Shown here: piece by piece, positions 18,137 to 25,961 of the stretch | Position numbering within the stretch: the stretch's first letter is position 1 | Layout: every line of letters starts with the position of its first letter | DNA from: CATOSP01 sp965197545 | Lineage (GTDB): Bacteria; Chloroflexota; Dehalococcoidia; Lucifugimonadales; UBA3495 | Assembly (NCBI GenBank): GCA_965197545.1 | Contig: CBDANJ010000007.1 | Span: forward strand, 1,178,001-1,242,000 | Direction of reading: 5' to 3' | Length of the DNA: 64,000 nucleotides | The notes under the pieces: generated by a model | Seen by the model: only the letters and a program-made list of their open reading frames with translations | What the model was told of the DNA's origin: nothing | Databases searched by the model: none | Made by a program: the position numbers and the translations under genes

Positions 18137-18553
18137 CTAGGCCGGTCTAAACATTGGTGTTGGACGCTCCGGATCCACGCCTTCCAGATCGAGAATCAGG
18201 TCGATTCCGGTCTGGATTAGCTGGGGGTTAGCGGCGTCGACGCCGAGGATGCGGGCACTGAGGCGCGGTCCCTCTTCCAGCTTTACTATACCTGTGCAAT
18301 ACGGGTTGTTGCGCCCGTACCCCTGCTCGACCATGTAAACCGGCCCGATGGAAATGCAGGTAAAGGTGCTGAGTTGCGCCTTGCCGCTGAACTCGTGCCA
18401 TTCCAAGTCCCGGCCGTGGCACGAATGGCATATTGGGCGGGGTTCAGGTGAGAGCGTGCCGCACCCACGGCAGCGCACACCCATGAGACGCTTCTCTTCG
18501 GTCAGGTAGGCGTTAAAAGACGCCGCGTTAAAGGACCTGGTTTCCGCCGCCAT
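18137..18553 (-). CDS. DUF35 / OB-fold acyl-CoA-associated zinc-ribbon protein
   Basis: 138 residues. An N-terminal rubredoxin-like zinc ribbon (C-R-G-C-G near 28-32 and C-H-S-C near 42-45) is followed by an OB fold, the DUF35 layout. Such proteins form complexes with thiolases or MaoC-type hydratases in side-chain or fatty-acid breakdown. Its ribosome site AGGGGG lies right after the stop of the upstream thiolase gene, a gap of 9 nt, so the two are surely co-expressed and probably form a complex. Confidence 0.9.
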   Translation of the reverse strand: MAAETRSFNAASFNAYLTEEKRLMGVRCRGCGTLSPEPRPICHSCHGRDLEWHEFSGKAQLSTFTCISIGPVYMVEQGYGRNNPYCTGIVKLEEGPRLSARILGVDAANPQLIQTGIDLILDLEGVDPERPTPMFRPA

Positions 18554-18562
18554 AAGTCCCCC

Positions 18563-19840
18563 TTAGCCCCGCCGGAGAATATTTACCACGCAGGTGCCGC
18601 CGGTACCGCCGACGTTGTGGGTGAGGCCCACTTCTAGGTTGGGGTCCTTGACCTGCCGTTCGCCTGCCTCGCCCCTTAACTGGTGGAATATCTCCGCTAC
18701 CTGGGCGACGCCTGACGCGCCCACCGGGTGCCCCTTGGCCTTCAACCCGCCCGAGGTGTTGATCGGCTTGTCTCCGTCCAAGGCTGTCCGGCCTTCATCG
18801 AGGGCGCGTGCGCCCTCGCCCGGCTCGAAGAACCCCAAGTCCTCCGAAGCTATGATCTCCGCGATGGTGAAACAGTCGTGGACTTCCGCCACCTGGATGT
18901 CGTCTGAGGTGACGCCGGCCATTTCGTAGGCCCGTTCGGCGGCGACCTTGGCTGCTGACAGGGACGTCAACTCGTCGGCGTCGTGGAGTGGCCGTCCGCT
19001 GGCCTGGCCCGTTCCCGCGATGGTTATTGGCTTCTCGGTAAAGTTATGCGCAATATCGGAAGCCACCAGAAGTACGCAGGCTGCGCCGTCGGTGATGGGG
19101 GCGCAATCGTACAGGCGAAGCGGCCAGGCGATCCACGGATTGGCGCCGGGGTCGTTGAGGAAGTCCATCTCGTTGTTGTATTCGGGGACCGGTTGTCCGC
19201 GCTGTTCCGCCCTGGCGACGCGGCGTTCCATCAAGTTGCGGATAGTCACGTTGAACTGTGCCTTGGGGTTCTTAGAGCCGTTCACGTGGTTTTTGATGGC
19301 CACCTTCAGGAGGTGGTCCAAGTTGGTCTCGTACCGGTCCATGTGGGCCTTGGCGATGGCCCCGAAAATACCGGGGAAAGTTAGCCCGGCAGGGACCTCG
19401 TACAGCCCGTCGGCGGCGGTGGCGAGAACGTCGGTGACTCCTTCCGTGGGGAGGTTGGTCATCTTTTCCATACCGCCCACCAGGACTATGTCGTACATCC
19501 CAGAGGCGATGGCCATGACCCCTTCGCGCAAAGCGCTGCCGCTACTGGCGCAGGCGTTTTCAATGCGGGTTACCGGCACGGGCGTCATACCCAACCAGTC
19601 GGCAATAATCGGGGCCGTGTGGCCCTGGTGCTCGAATAGGTCGGAAGAGTAGTTGCCGACGTAGGCGCATTCGATATCTTCAATGTCGATGCCCTGGTCC
19701 AGGTTATCCAACATGTCCTGGAATGCTTCGACGAATAGGTCTCTGCTGTCCTTATCCTGGAATGCGCCGAAAGCGGACATTCCTGCTCCCACGATGGACA
19801 CGGACCTCCCTAGCTGGCGCCTGTTGGTTGTGGTTGACAT
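18563..19840 (-). CDS. Thiolase-family acetyl-CoA C-acyltransferase (SCP2-like)
   Basis: 425 residues from ATG 19840, which has GGAGGAAGG 5-12 nt upstream. The frame is open further upstream only because it reads through a palindromic repeat, so longer starts are rejected. The catalytic Cys lies in E-N-A-C-A-S-S-G. H-D-C-F-T-I-A-E and G-H-P-V-G-A-S-G carry the active-site histidines. The end has G-G-T-G-G-T-C-V-V. These match SCP2/non-specific-lipid-transfer thiolases that pair with DUF35 proteins. Likely role: thiolytic cleavage of a branched or steroid-like 3-ketoacyl-CoA; substrate inferred only from the family. Confidence 0.92.
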   Translation of the reverse strand: MSTTTNRRQLGRSVSIVGAGMSAFGAFQDKDSRDLFVEAFQDMLDNLDQGIDIEDIECAYVGNYSSDLFEHQGHTAPIIADWLGMTPVPVTRIENACASSGSALREGVMAIASGMYDIVLVGGMEKMTNLPTEGVTDVLATAADGLYEVPAGLTFPGIFGAIAKAHMDRYETNLDHLLKVAIKNHVNGSKNPKAQFNVTIRNLMERRVARAEQRGQPVPEYNNEMDFLNDPGANPWIAWPLRLYDCAPITDGAACVLLVASDIAHNFTEKPITIAGTGQASGRPLHDADELTSLSAAKVAAERAYEMAGVTSDDIQVAEVHDCFTIAEIIASEDLGFFEPGEGARALDEGRTALDGDKPINTSGGLKAKGHPVGASGVAQVAEIFHQLRGEAGERQVKDPNLEVGLTHNVGGTGGTCVVNILRRG

Positions 19841-19941
19841 CTTTCCTTCCTCCGTTAGCGGGTTGTCCCACGGTTGGTCATTATCCGAGCCCGCCGTTTC
19901 CACGTCAACCGGCGGGCAGGGGCTTGCCAGGGCGTTTTCAT

Positions 19942-20067
19942 TCTCCTTCTCCCGTGGGGAGAGGGCTGAGGTTAGGGACAATTCTCCCAGCAATGGTAGT
20001 AGCTGCGGCAAGTCAGTTTACGGGGGGAACGCCCTCACCCTTAACCCTCTCCCAGAGGGAGAGGGGA
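19942..20067. repeat. Palindromic CTCTCCC-type intergenic repeat, about 125 bp
   Basis: Left arm (19942-19977) and right arm (20032-20067) are imperfect inverted copies rich in CTCTCCC/GGGAGAGG, and each contains its own small hairpin. This layout is seen in many bacterial genomes as a mobile palindromic element. It sits between the M20 peptidase gene and the thiolase gene, about 100 bp before the thiolase start. No obvious target duplication was found. Confidence 0.7.
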
Positions 20068-20107
20068 CACCTTTCCGAAAATGAAAAGGCCCTGAGGGGC
20101 TTGCGCT

Positions 20108-21190
20108 TTAGACGCCGCGAATGACACTCTCGCAGAATTCCGCCCCTTGCAGCACCTCGGAGAGGACGGCGGTTTCCCGCGTCGTGTGAAACGACCGGAC
20201 GCCGATGCCAACCGGCAGCGCCACTATTCCGTTTTCATAGAACACGTTTGCGTCGGACCCGCCCCCGGTGGCTTCAAGTTCGGGGGCCATACCGATCTTG
20301 GCCAGGGCCCGCCCCAACATCTCTACCGTCGGGTCCGACGCGGAGACGCTATAGGCCTGGTAGGTGTTGCGGATGTCCAGGGAGACGTTTGCGTCTGGAT
20401 GCCGTTCGCCTGCCTTGGAGAACACATCGCGGAAACGCTGAGAGTAGTGGTCGAGTTTGCTGTTGTCCCTGCTGCGGATCTCGCCGTCAAGGAAAACTTC
20501 CTCCGGGATGATGTTCCGCTTGAGGCCGCCTTCTATCCTGCCGATGTTCGAAGTTGTCTCTTCATCGATACGGCCCAGTGGCAATTGGGTCAGGACCTCC
20601 GCGGCCACCAGGATCGCTGATAGGCCCTTTTCCGGCTCGACACCGGCATGGGCGGCGACGCCCCTTATCGTAGCGGTGACTACGTTCTGGGACGGCGCCG
20701 CCACGGAGATGCGGTTAACCGAGCCTTCACCGTCGAATACCACGCCTTGTTTGGCCGAAAGCCTGGCAAAGTCGAGGTGGTGTACCCCAACGAGACCCCC
20801 CTCTTCGGCGCGGGTAAATGCGATCTCGATGGGCCGGTGGCCGTCGCCGGACTCCCTGACCGAGGTAATTGCCTCCAGCACGATGCTCAATCCAGCCTTG
20901 CAGTCTCCACCGAGGATGGTGGTGCCGTCGGACCGGAGCACGTCCCCGTCCATGACCGGTCTAATACCTCTGCCGGGTTCCACGGTGTCCATGTGGGCAG
21001 ACAGCAAGACCGGATCTCCGGTCCCTGGGGCGGTGGCGATGAGGTTCTTGAAAGAGTCGTGATGTATGTGAAAGCCCAGAGCTTCGAGCCGTGAGCTGAT
21101 CTCCGCGTCGATCTGGTCTTCCTCACCTGTAGGGCTGTCGATCCGAATGAGGTCGGTCAGGGTTTTCAGAAGCCGTTCCCGGTTGGCCAA
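20108..21190 (-). CDS. M20-family metallopeptidase (peptidase T / CPG2-like)
   Basis: 360 residues from TTG 21190, which has GGGAGG 6-11 nt upstream; a TTG at 21223 would add 11 residues. Two-metal hydrolase. The metal and catalytic motifs are present: S-A-H-M-D-T-V, the bridging Asp in G-G-D-C-K-A-G, catalytic Glu-Glu in R-A-E-E-G-G-L-V-G, and G-G-G-S-D-A-N near the end. A lid/dimerisation domain sits in between (A-A-H-A-G-V-E-P-E-K-G). It probably cleaves small peptides or N-acyl amino acids. It follows ridA closely on the same strand. Confidence 0.9.
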   Translation of the reverse strand: MANRERLLKTLTDLIRIDSPTGEEDQIDAEISSRLEALGFHIHHDSFKNLIATAPGTGDPVLLSAHMDTVEPGRGIRPVMDGDVLRSDGTTILGGDCKAGLSIVLEAITSVRESGDGHRPIEIAFTRAEEGGLVGVHHLDFARLSAKQGVVFDGEGSVNRISVAAPSQNVVTATIRGVAAHAGVEPEKGLSAILVAAEVLTQLPLGRIDEETTSNIGRIEGGLKRNIIPEEVFLDGEIRSRDNSKLDHYSQRFRDVFSKAGERHPDANVSLDIRNTYQAYSVSASDPTVEMLGRALAKIGMAPELEATGGGSDANVFYENGIVALPVGIGVRSFHTTRETAVLSEVLQGAEFCESVIRGV

Positions 21191-21219
21191 GGTTTCCTCC
21201 CAGTCACCAAATTGATGGC

Positions 21220-21251
21220 GCAATCTTGGACGTTTGCAATCTTGGACGTTT
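21220..21251. repeat. Perfect 16-bp tandem duplication
   Basis: GCAATCTTGGACGTTT occurs twice head to tail (21220-21235, 21236-21251). The second copy ends inside the ridA stop codon. It looks like a recent replication-slippage duplication between ridA and the M20 gene. Confidence 0.85.
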
Positions 21252-21666
21252 ACGGTAACGCCGCGACAGCCTTGATTTCGACCAGCATGTCTTCGTTCAC
21301 CAACCCGCTGATTATGAGCAGGGTGTTGGGCGGGTAGTCGCCGCTGGGGTATAGAGTGGGGAAAATTCTTGTTCGAGCTTCGATGAAGGGTTGGATCGAA
21401 TCTCGGCCCACCAGGTAGGTCGTGAATTCCACGACGTTGGCGAAAGACGTTCCAGCCCCGGCCAATACCGCCCCGATATTGCGGAAAACCTGACCGGTCT
21501 GCGCTGCGACGTCGCCCTTGCCGACTAGGTTTCCGTGGGAATCGACTCCGACTTGCCCGGCGACGTAAAGCAGGCTGCCGGCGCTGACCTTGACCGCCTG
21601 GGAATAGGCTCCCAGGGGTCTGGGCGCGGTGGCGGGACTCAATGCAATGCGATTTACCTGGGGCAT
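21250..21666 (-). CDS. RidA-family (YjgF/UK114) deaminase-like protein
   Basis: 138 residues from ATG 21666, which has GGGAGG upstream; the frame upstream to 21744 lacks homology. RidA proteins hydrolyse reactive enamine/imine intermediates from PLP enzymes. Family marks are G-A-Y-S-Q-A near 20-25, the V-A-G-Q-V-G strand, N-I-G-A-V-L, the V-V-E-F-T-T-Y-L block, and a late I-K-A-V-A. The catalytic Arg of true RidA lies in R-V-E-I-E; here the end reads L-V-E-I-K-A-V. It may therefore belong to an Rid subfamily without deaminase activity. Confidence 0.85.
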   Translation of the reverse strand: MPQVNRIALSPATAPRPLGAYSQAVKVSAGSLLYVAGQVGVDSHGNLVGKGDVAAQTGQVFRNIGAVLAGAGTSFANVVEFTTYLVGRDSIQPFIEARTRIFPTLYPSGDYPPNTLLIISGLVNEDMLVEIKAVAALP

Positions 21667-21996
21667 GTGTCCACCCTCCCGGAGATTGACATTGGGGCCA
21701 AGCGACGACCGTAAGCCCGTCTTTCGGTTGCCATTATAGGGCACGCTTGAAGGTGGGCGCGAGTGGGGATGTTTTTAGTGCGGGGTCTGTTGATCGCCCG
21801 TTAACGCATCGCCGTCCCTTTGGCGCAAATGGAGACGAATGGGCCTTTTGTTTCAGTGCCGCGCCAACCCCCCGGCTGGAACAGGAGCAGCCCCGGCATT
21901 CCTATTGGCCCATAAGCAACCGGGCTGAAAACTGACGTCCGCTTGAAAAATGGCTGGTGCTGAGGGTCCAATTTGGCCCATGTTATACTCGTCTTC
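21667..21996. other. 330-bp gap between divergent ridA and NUDIX genes
   Basis: No open frame with coding character and no RNA gene is visible. The only signals are the ridA ribosome site at its left end and a TATACT box at its right end. Confidence 0.5.
21984..21989 (+). promoter_or_regulatory. -10 box of the NUDIX gene (leaderless)
   Basis: TATACT ends 7 nt before the ATG at 21997, so transcription should start at or within a base of the start codon. The -35 region (around 21961-21966) is poor. Confidence 0.55.
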
Positions 21997-22422
21997 ATGG
22001 TGCGGGACTCGGGTATGCCTCTGGTCGGTGTGGGTGTGGTCTTCGTGAGGGATGGACGGGTCTTCCTGGCCAAACGGGAAGGTTCACACGGAGAGGATAC
22101 GTGGGCGTCAGCGGGAGGGCATCTTGAGACGGGGGAGTCCTTCGAAGAATGCGCCCGCCGGGAGGCGATGGAGGAATTGGGGCTTACCGTAGGGGAACTT
22201 CAGTTCCTTTGCGTTAGCAATATCATCGCTTACGGCAAACACTACGTCGATATCGAATTTCTGGGGGAGATCGGTCAGCAGGAGCCGTATTTGGCCGAGC
22301 CGGAAGGGTTCACTGACCACGGATGGTTCCCCCTGGAAGACCTGCCCGGTCCTCTGTTTCTACCCATGTCTTACGCGCTTGATAGCCTCTGTACCGGAAG
22401 ACGCTACTACGCGGGAGACTGA
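21997..22422 (+). CDS. NUDIX hydrolase (NUDT15/MTH2-like)
   Basis: 141 residues from ATG 21997. The Nudix box is exact: G-G-H-L-E-T-G-E, then seven residues, then R-R-E-A-M-E-E-L-G. Such enzymes hydrolyse nucleoside diphosphates linked to another group, often damaged nucleotides. Preceding V-G-V-G-V-V-F-V-R-D-G-R-V-F-L-A-K-R and the later T-D-H-G-W-F-P-L-E-D-L-P fit NUDT15-type members. A TTG at 21973 in frame is possible, but the -10 box lies between it and the ATG. Substrate not determined. Confidence 0.92.
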   Translation: MVRDSGMPLVGVGVVFVRDGRVFLAKREGSHGEDTWASAGGHLETGESFEECARREAMEELGLTVGELQFLCVSNIIAYGKHYVDIEFLGEIGQQEPYLAEPEGFTDHGWFPLEDLPGPLFLPMSYALDSLCTGRRYYAGD

Positions 22423-22506
22423 CCCCCGCGCCGCTCCCGGCCTTACCCCCTAGCCCGGATAGGCTACAGTCCCGGCAGACCCTTCTCAATCAAGTGGAGG
22501 TGTAAC

Positions 22507-23184
22507 GTGGCGGACAAAAAAGGACGCGGTCTACTGATGGTGTTTGCGGATGTTCCCGCTGAGGTGGAGGACGAGTTCAACCGCTGGTACGACGAGGAGC
22601 ACATACCGGAACGGCTCTCGATTCCGGGTGTGTTGAACGCGGCGCGGTACACGGCGGTCAGGGGCGGCCCGAAATACCTGGCCTGCTACGAGCTGAGCGA
22701 GCCCGATGCGTGGCACTCAGACGCCTGGCAATACCACTTGAACAACCCCACCGACTGGTCGAAGAGGATGTCCCCGGGCATCGTGGCCACGGTGTATATC
22801 CGCAACTTGTACCGGTTAATCCACCCTGCGGATGTTCCTGAGCAAACTGCCCAGGCCGAAATGTCGCCGGTGTTGCTGGTGGGGCGTATGTCGGTGCCGC
22901 CAGAGCTGGAGTCCCAATTCAACCACCAATACAACTTTGACCGCCTCCCTGAGACCGAAGGGATACCGGGCTACATCCGGGCAAGGCGGTTTGAGGCGGT
23001 AATGGGTGAGCCCAAATTTATCACTGTCCACGAAATGGGGTCTCCGGATGTCCCGGACAGTCCTGGTTGGCAGGCCTGGGGCGGTGGCGGGTCCGACACG
23101 TGGAGGGACACGGTGCGTCCCAACATGGCTCACGCCGAAGGCTCACCAGGGGTTTATCACCGGATTTTGCCGCCCATGGCGTGA
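22507..23184 (+). CDS. Protein of two tandem EthD/Dabb-like ferredoxin-fold domains
   Basis: 225 residues from GTG 22507 with GGAGGTG upstream. Two similar halves are visible. Near residues 12-45 is F-A-D-V-P-x-E-V-E-D-E-F-N-R-W-Y-D-E-E-H-I-P-E-R. Near 125-160 is a parallel R-M-S-V-P-P-E-L-E-S-Q-F-N-x-x-Y. Each is followed by I-P-G and a strand, the pattern of EthD-like dimeric alpha-beta barrel domains fused head to tail. Related single domains act in polyketide or catabolic steps; no substrate can be named. It follows the NUDIX gene by 84 nt. Confidence 0.75.
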   Translation: MADKKGRGLLMVFADVPAEVEDEFNRWYDEEHIPERLSIPGVLNAARYTAVRGGPKYLACYELSEPDAWHSDAWQYHLNNPTDWSKRMSPGIVATVYIRNLYRLIHPADVPEQTAQAEMSPVLLVGRMSVPPELESQFNHQYNFDRLPETEGIPGYIRARRFEAVMGEPKFITVHEMGSPDVPDSPGWQAWGGGGSDTWRDTVRPNMAHAEGSPGVYHRILPPMA

Positions 23185-23386
23185 CCTCTGGGGGAATGGC
23201 CGATACTGGCGCGAATCCGTCAATTTAGACCGCTTTGGAAAGGAACGGCACGAGGGGCAGGGGCGACTTTCGTCCAACCTCCTGGTATCGATTCCGAGCG
23301 GGACTGGCAAGGTGGACTTTGCGCTCGTAACCGGCGCGGAACACGCTGTTTCCGGAGTCTAAAAGCGGGTCTAAATCGACATAAAA

Positions 23387-23395
23387 TGCTATAAT
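23387..23395 (+). promoter_or_regulatory. Extended -10 promoter of gyrB
   Basis: TGC-TATAAT, an extended -10 element that can compensate for the poor -35 region. Predicted start is near 23402. The leader to the gyrB ATG is about 90 nt and starts with a strong hairpin. Confidence 0.65.
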
Positions 23396-23410
23396 TTAAT
23401 ACAAGATATT

Positions 23411-23441
23411 GCAGGTGGAGAATTCTAGTTTCTCCACCTGC
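23411..23441 (+). promoter_or_regulatory. Perfect hairpin in the gyrB leader
   Basis: 12-bp arms (23411-23422 and 23430-23441) with a 7-nt loop, beginning about 10 nt after the predicted transcription start. A short TTTT run follows 10 nt later, too far for a classic terminator. It could stabilise the mRNA, act as a DNA-topology-sensitive element, or be an attenuator. Confidence 0.65.
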
Positions 23442-23492
23442 ACTTCTGGCTTTTCATGCTTGGTTCTGCCAGACCATCGAGGGATGTTGCTT

Positions 23493-25427
23493 ATGCCTCA
23501 AGACTCGGCCGCTGACTATACCGCCAAAGATATCCAGGTCCTGGAGGGGCTGGAAGCTGTTCGAATTCGCCCGGGTATGTACATCGGCAGTACCGACCAA
23601 CGGGGCCTGCACCACCTTATCTACGAGATACTGGACAATGCGGTTGATGAGGCGATGGCCGGCTATTGCGAAGCGGTGGAGGTCTCGATCGGAGCCGATG
23701 GCCTGATTACCGTCACCGATAACGGGCGGGGAATCCCCATCGACAAACACCCCGCTACCGGGAAGTCCGCCCTTGAAACCGTGATGACGACCCTGCACGC
23801 CGGAGGAAAATTCGGCGGCGGAGCATATAAAGTCACCGGCGGCCTGCACGGAGTCGGAGGGTCGGTGGTCAATGGCTTGTCCGAATATCTGAAGGCCGAA
23901 GTCCGGCGGGACGGTCGAGTCTATTCCCAGGAATACGCCGAGGGCCTGCCTTTGGGCGACCTAAAGCGCGGGGAGAGGACTGACCAGAGCGGGACGATCA
24001 TCGCGTTTCGACCCGACCCCAAGATATTCCCGGAGATCGAGTACGATTTCGATCTATTGGTAAACCATTTCAAGGAGATCGCCTACCTGAACAAAGCGCT
24101 GGAGATCAGGTTCGTCAGCTATTGGCATAAGGAGCTGCGGAAGGGCGACATCGAGCGTACGTATTTCTTCGACGGCGGAATCGCCAACTTGGTGCGAAAC
24201 GTAAACCGAAATCGCCGGGTGATGCAGCAGTTCCCCTTTTACTACGAGAAATCGGTTGACGACACCCTGGTCGAGGTCGCGATCCAGTACAACGACAGTT
24301 TCACCGAGACCGTCCTTTCCTTCGCCAACTGCATTAACACCCAGGAAGGCGGGTCCCACATGACGGGGTTCCGCTCGGCCTTGACCCGCGTAATCAATGA
24401 CTACGCTAGGAGACAATCGTTCATCAAAGAGGCCGATCCAAATCTGATTGGAGACGATATCCGTGAGGGCCTTTCGGCTGTGATTAGCGTGAAGCTCACG
24501 GACCCGCAATTTGAGGGGCAGACCAAGACCAAGCTGGGCAATGCGGAAGTCAGAAGCATTGTCGACTCGGTGGTTAGCGAAGGGCTGATCCGCTACCTGG
24601 AAGAGCACCAGACCGACGGCAAACGTATCATCGAGAAGTGTCTCACCTCCCAGCGAGCCAGGGAGGCCGCCAAGCGGGCCCGTGAACTGGTGATCCGCAA
24701 GAATGCATTGGACGGGTCTTCGCTGCCGGGCAAGCTGGCTGACTGCGCCGAGCGGGACCCCGCCAAGTCCGAGCTGTATATCGTAGAGGGCGAGTCCGCT
24801 GGAGGTTCCGCCAAAATGGGCCGGGACCGCAGGTTTCAGGCGATCCTTCCCCTGAAGGGCAAGATACTAAACGTCGAACGGGTCCTTCAGCAGCCAGACC
24901 GTATCCTAGGGCATGAGGAGATCCGCGCCTTGGTCGCAGCGGTGGGAGCTGGCGAGGGGGATGAGTTCGATCCCACCAAAGTCCGCTACCAAAAGATCAT
25001 AATCATGACGGATGCCGATGTGGACGGCTCCCACATCCGCACGCTCATTCTTACCTTCATTTTCCGACGAATGCAGGCCCTGATCGACTACGGGTATCTG
25101 TACATCGCCCAACCTCCTCTCTATCGCATTCAAACGGGCAATAAAGTCCAGTACGCTTTCGGGGACGAGGAAAAGGACGACATGCTGACCAATCTCAACG
25201 GGGCCCGCAATACCCATTTGCAGCGGTACAAGGGGCTTGGGGAGATGAACCCGGACCAGCTCTGGGAGACCACGATGAACCCAGATACTCGGCAGATGCT
25301 GCAGGTCGAGATCGAAGACTCAATCGAAGTGGATGACGTCTTCTCCACACTGATGGGCGAGGTGGTCGCCCCACGGAAGAATTTCATATCCACACATGCC
25401 CGCAGTGTCCAGAACCTGGACGTGTAG
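23493..25427 (+). CDS. gyrB: DNA gyrase subunit B
   Basis: 644 residues from ATG 23493 (GAGGG 9 nt upstream; ATG 23484 is also in frame). It is the ATPase half of gyrase, which introduces negative supercoils. The GHKL ATP site shows D-N-A-V-D-E-A (48-54), D-N-G-R-G-I-P (76-82) and G-G-L-H-G-V-G (117-123). The TOPRIM metal site shows E-G-E-S-A-G-G-S-A near 432-440 and D-A-D-V-D-G-S-H near 507-514. The length is that of the short GyrB form without the large insertion of gamma-proteobacteria. gyrA is not in the window. Confidence 0.97.
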   Translation: MPQDSAADYTAKDIQVLEGLEAVRIRPGMYIGSTDQRGLHHLIYEILDNAVDEAMAGYCEAVEVSIGADGLITVTDNGRGIPIDKHPATGKSALETVMTTLHAGGKFGGGAYKVTGGLHGVGGSVVNGLSEYLKAEVRRDGRVYSQEYAEGLPLGDLKRGERTDQSGTIIAFRPDPKIFPEIEYDFDLLVNHFKEIAYLNKALEIRFVSYWHKELRKGDIERTYFFDGGIANLVRNVNRNRRVMQQFPFYYEKSVDDTLVEVAIQYNDSFTETVLSFANCINTQEGGSHMTGFRSALTRVINDYARRQSFIKEADPNLIGDDIREGLSAVISVKLTDPQFEGQTKTKLGNAEVRSIVDSVVSEGLIRYLEEHQTDGKRIIEKCLTSQRAREAAKRARELVIRKNALDGSSLPGKLADCAERDPAKSELYIVEGESAGGSAKMGRDRRFQAILPLKGKILNVERVLQQPDRILGHEEIRALVAAVGAGEGDEFDPTKVRYQKIIIMTDADVDGSHIRTLILTFIFRRMQALIDYGYLYIAQPPLYRIQTGNKVQYAFGDEEKDDMLTNLNGARNTHLQRYKGLGEMNPDQLWETTMNPDTRQMLQVEIEDSIEVDDVFSTLMGEVVAPRKNFISTHARSVQNLDV

Positions 25428-25455
25428 CGGAGCCGAGCCGGGGCAATTGCCCCGG

Positions 25456-25484
25456 TTGGAAAAGAAACCGTTCCGCCTTATAAT
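25456..25484 (+). promoter_or_regulatory. Promoter of rpsT
   Basis: TTGGAA at 25456-25461, a 17-bp spacer, and TATAAT at 25479-25484. A GC-rich palindrome at the end of gyrB (about 25438-25455) just precedes it and may end gyrB transcription, though it has no T run. Confidence 0.8.
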
Positions 25485-25542
25485 AAGTCTCTGTCGGCTC
25501 AAGGCCCGGCATGATTAACAGGTTGAATTCAGGAGGACCTAA

Positions 25543-25809
25543 TTGCCCGCGAGAAAAGCGGCCCGCCAGTCGATAAAGCGCGCTCAGCGCAACCGCAGCG
25601 CACGCAGCGCCACCCGCACCGGTATCGCTAAAGCGCTCCGATCGATGGAGATTGGAGACGTTGGTGAAGCCGAGACCGCCGTAACCGAGGCCCTCAGCCT
25701 CTTGGACAAGGCGGTCCAGAAGGGCGTGCTCCACAAGAACACCGCATCAAGGGGTAAGTCCCGCCTCTCCGTCCGCTTAAATAGGCTCAAGGAAGCCAGC
25801 CCCGCCTAG
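25543..25809 (+). CDS. rpsT: 30S ribosomal protein bS20
   Basis: 88 residues from a TTG start with a perfect AGGAGG at 25531-25536, 6 nt away. Lys/Arg-rich helical protein that binds 16S rRNA. Conserved A-R-K-A-A-R-Q-S-I-K-R, R-N-R-S-A-R-S, the A-L-L-D-K-A-V-like segment, and K-G-V-L-H-K-N-T-A-S-R-G-K-S-R-L match bS20. The non-ATG start may serve autogenous control, as known for some rpsT genes. It has its own promoter. Confidence 0.95.
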   Translation: MPARKAARQSIKRAQRNRSARSATRTGIAKALRSMEIGDVGEAETAVTEALSLLDKAVQKGVLHKNTASRGKSRLSVRLNRLKEASPA

Positions 25810-25899
25810 TCCAGGTTTCTCCACAGGTCCCACGTTCCTCAACCACGCAGGCCTGGTAGCGTTGCGTCCCCACTCGTGATTATTCATGACAGGGTGTTG

Positions 25900-25928
25900 T
25901 TGACACTTCCCCCTGCCTTTGTTAGCTT
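25900..25928 (+). promoter_or_regulatory. Promoter of lexA
   Basis: TTGACA at 25900-25905, a 17-bp spacer, and TAGCTT at 25923-25928. The predicted start is about 25935, exactly where a LexA-box-like sequence begins. Confidence 0.65.
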
Positions 25929-25934
25929 TGGATC

Positions 25935-25948
25935 AGAACAAAGGTTTG
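25935..25948 (+). promoter_or_regulatory. Candidate LexA operator (SOS box)
   Basis: AGAAC-AAAG-GTTTG matches the Gram-positive-type LexA consensus CGAAC-N4-GTTYG at all but the first base. It covers the predicted lexA transcription start, the position expected for autorepression. Confidence 0.5.
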
Positions 25949-25961
25949 GAGATGGCGGGTT

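Noticed and set aside
19841..20011. N-terminal extension of the thiolase through the palindromic repeat
   Set aside because: The open frame comes from the repeat; the thiolase ATG at 19840 has an excellent ribosome site and fits the family N-terminus.
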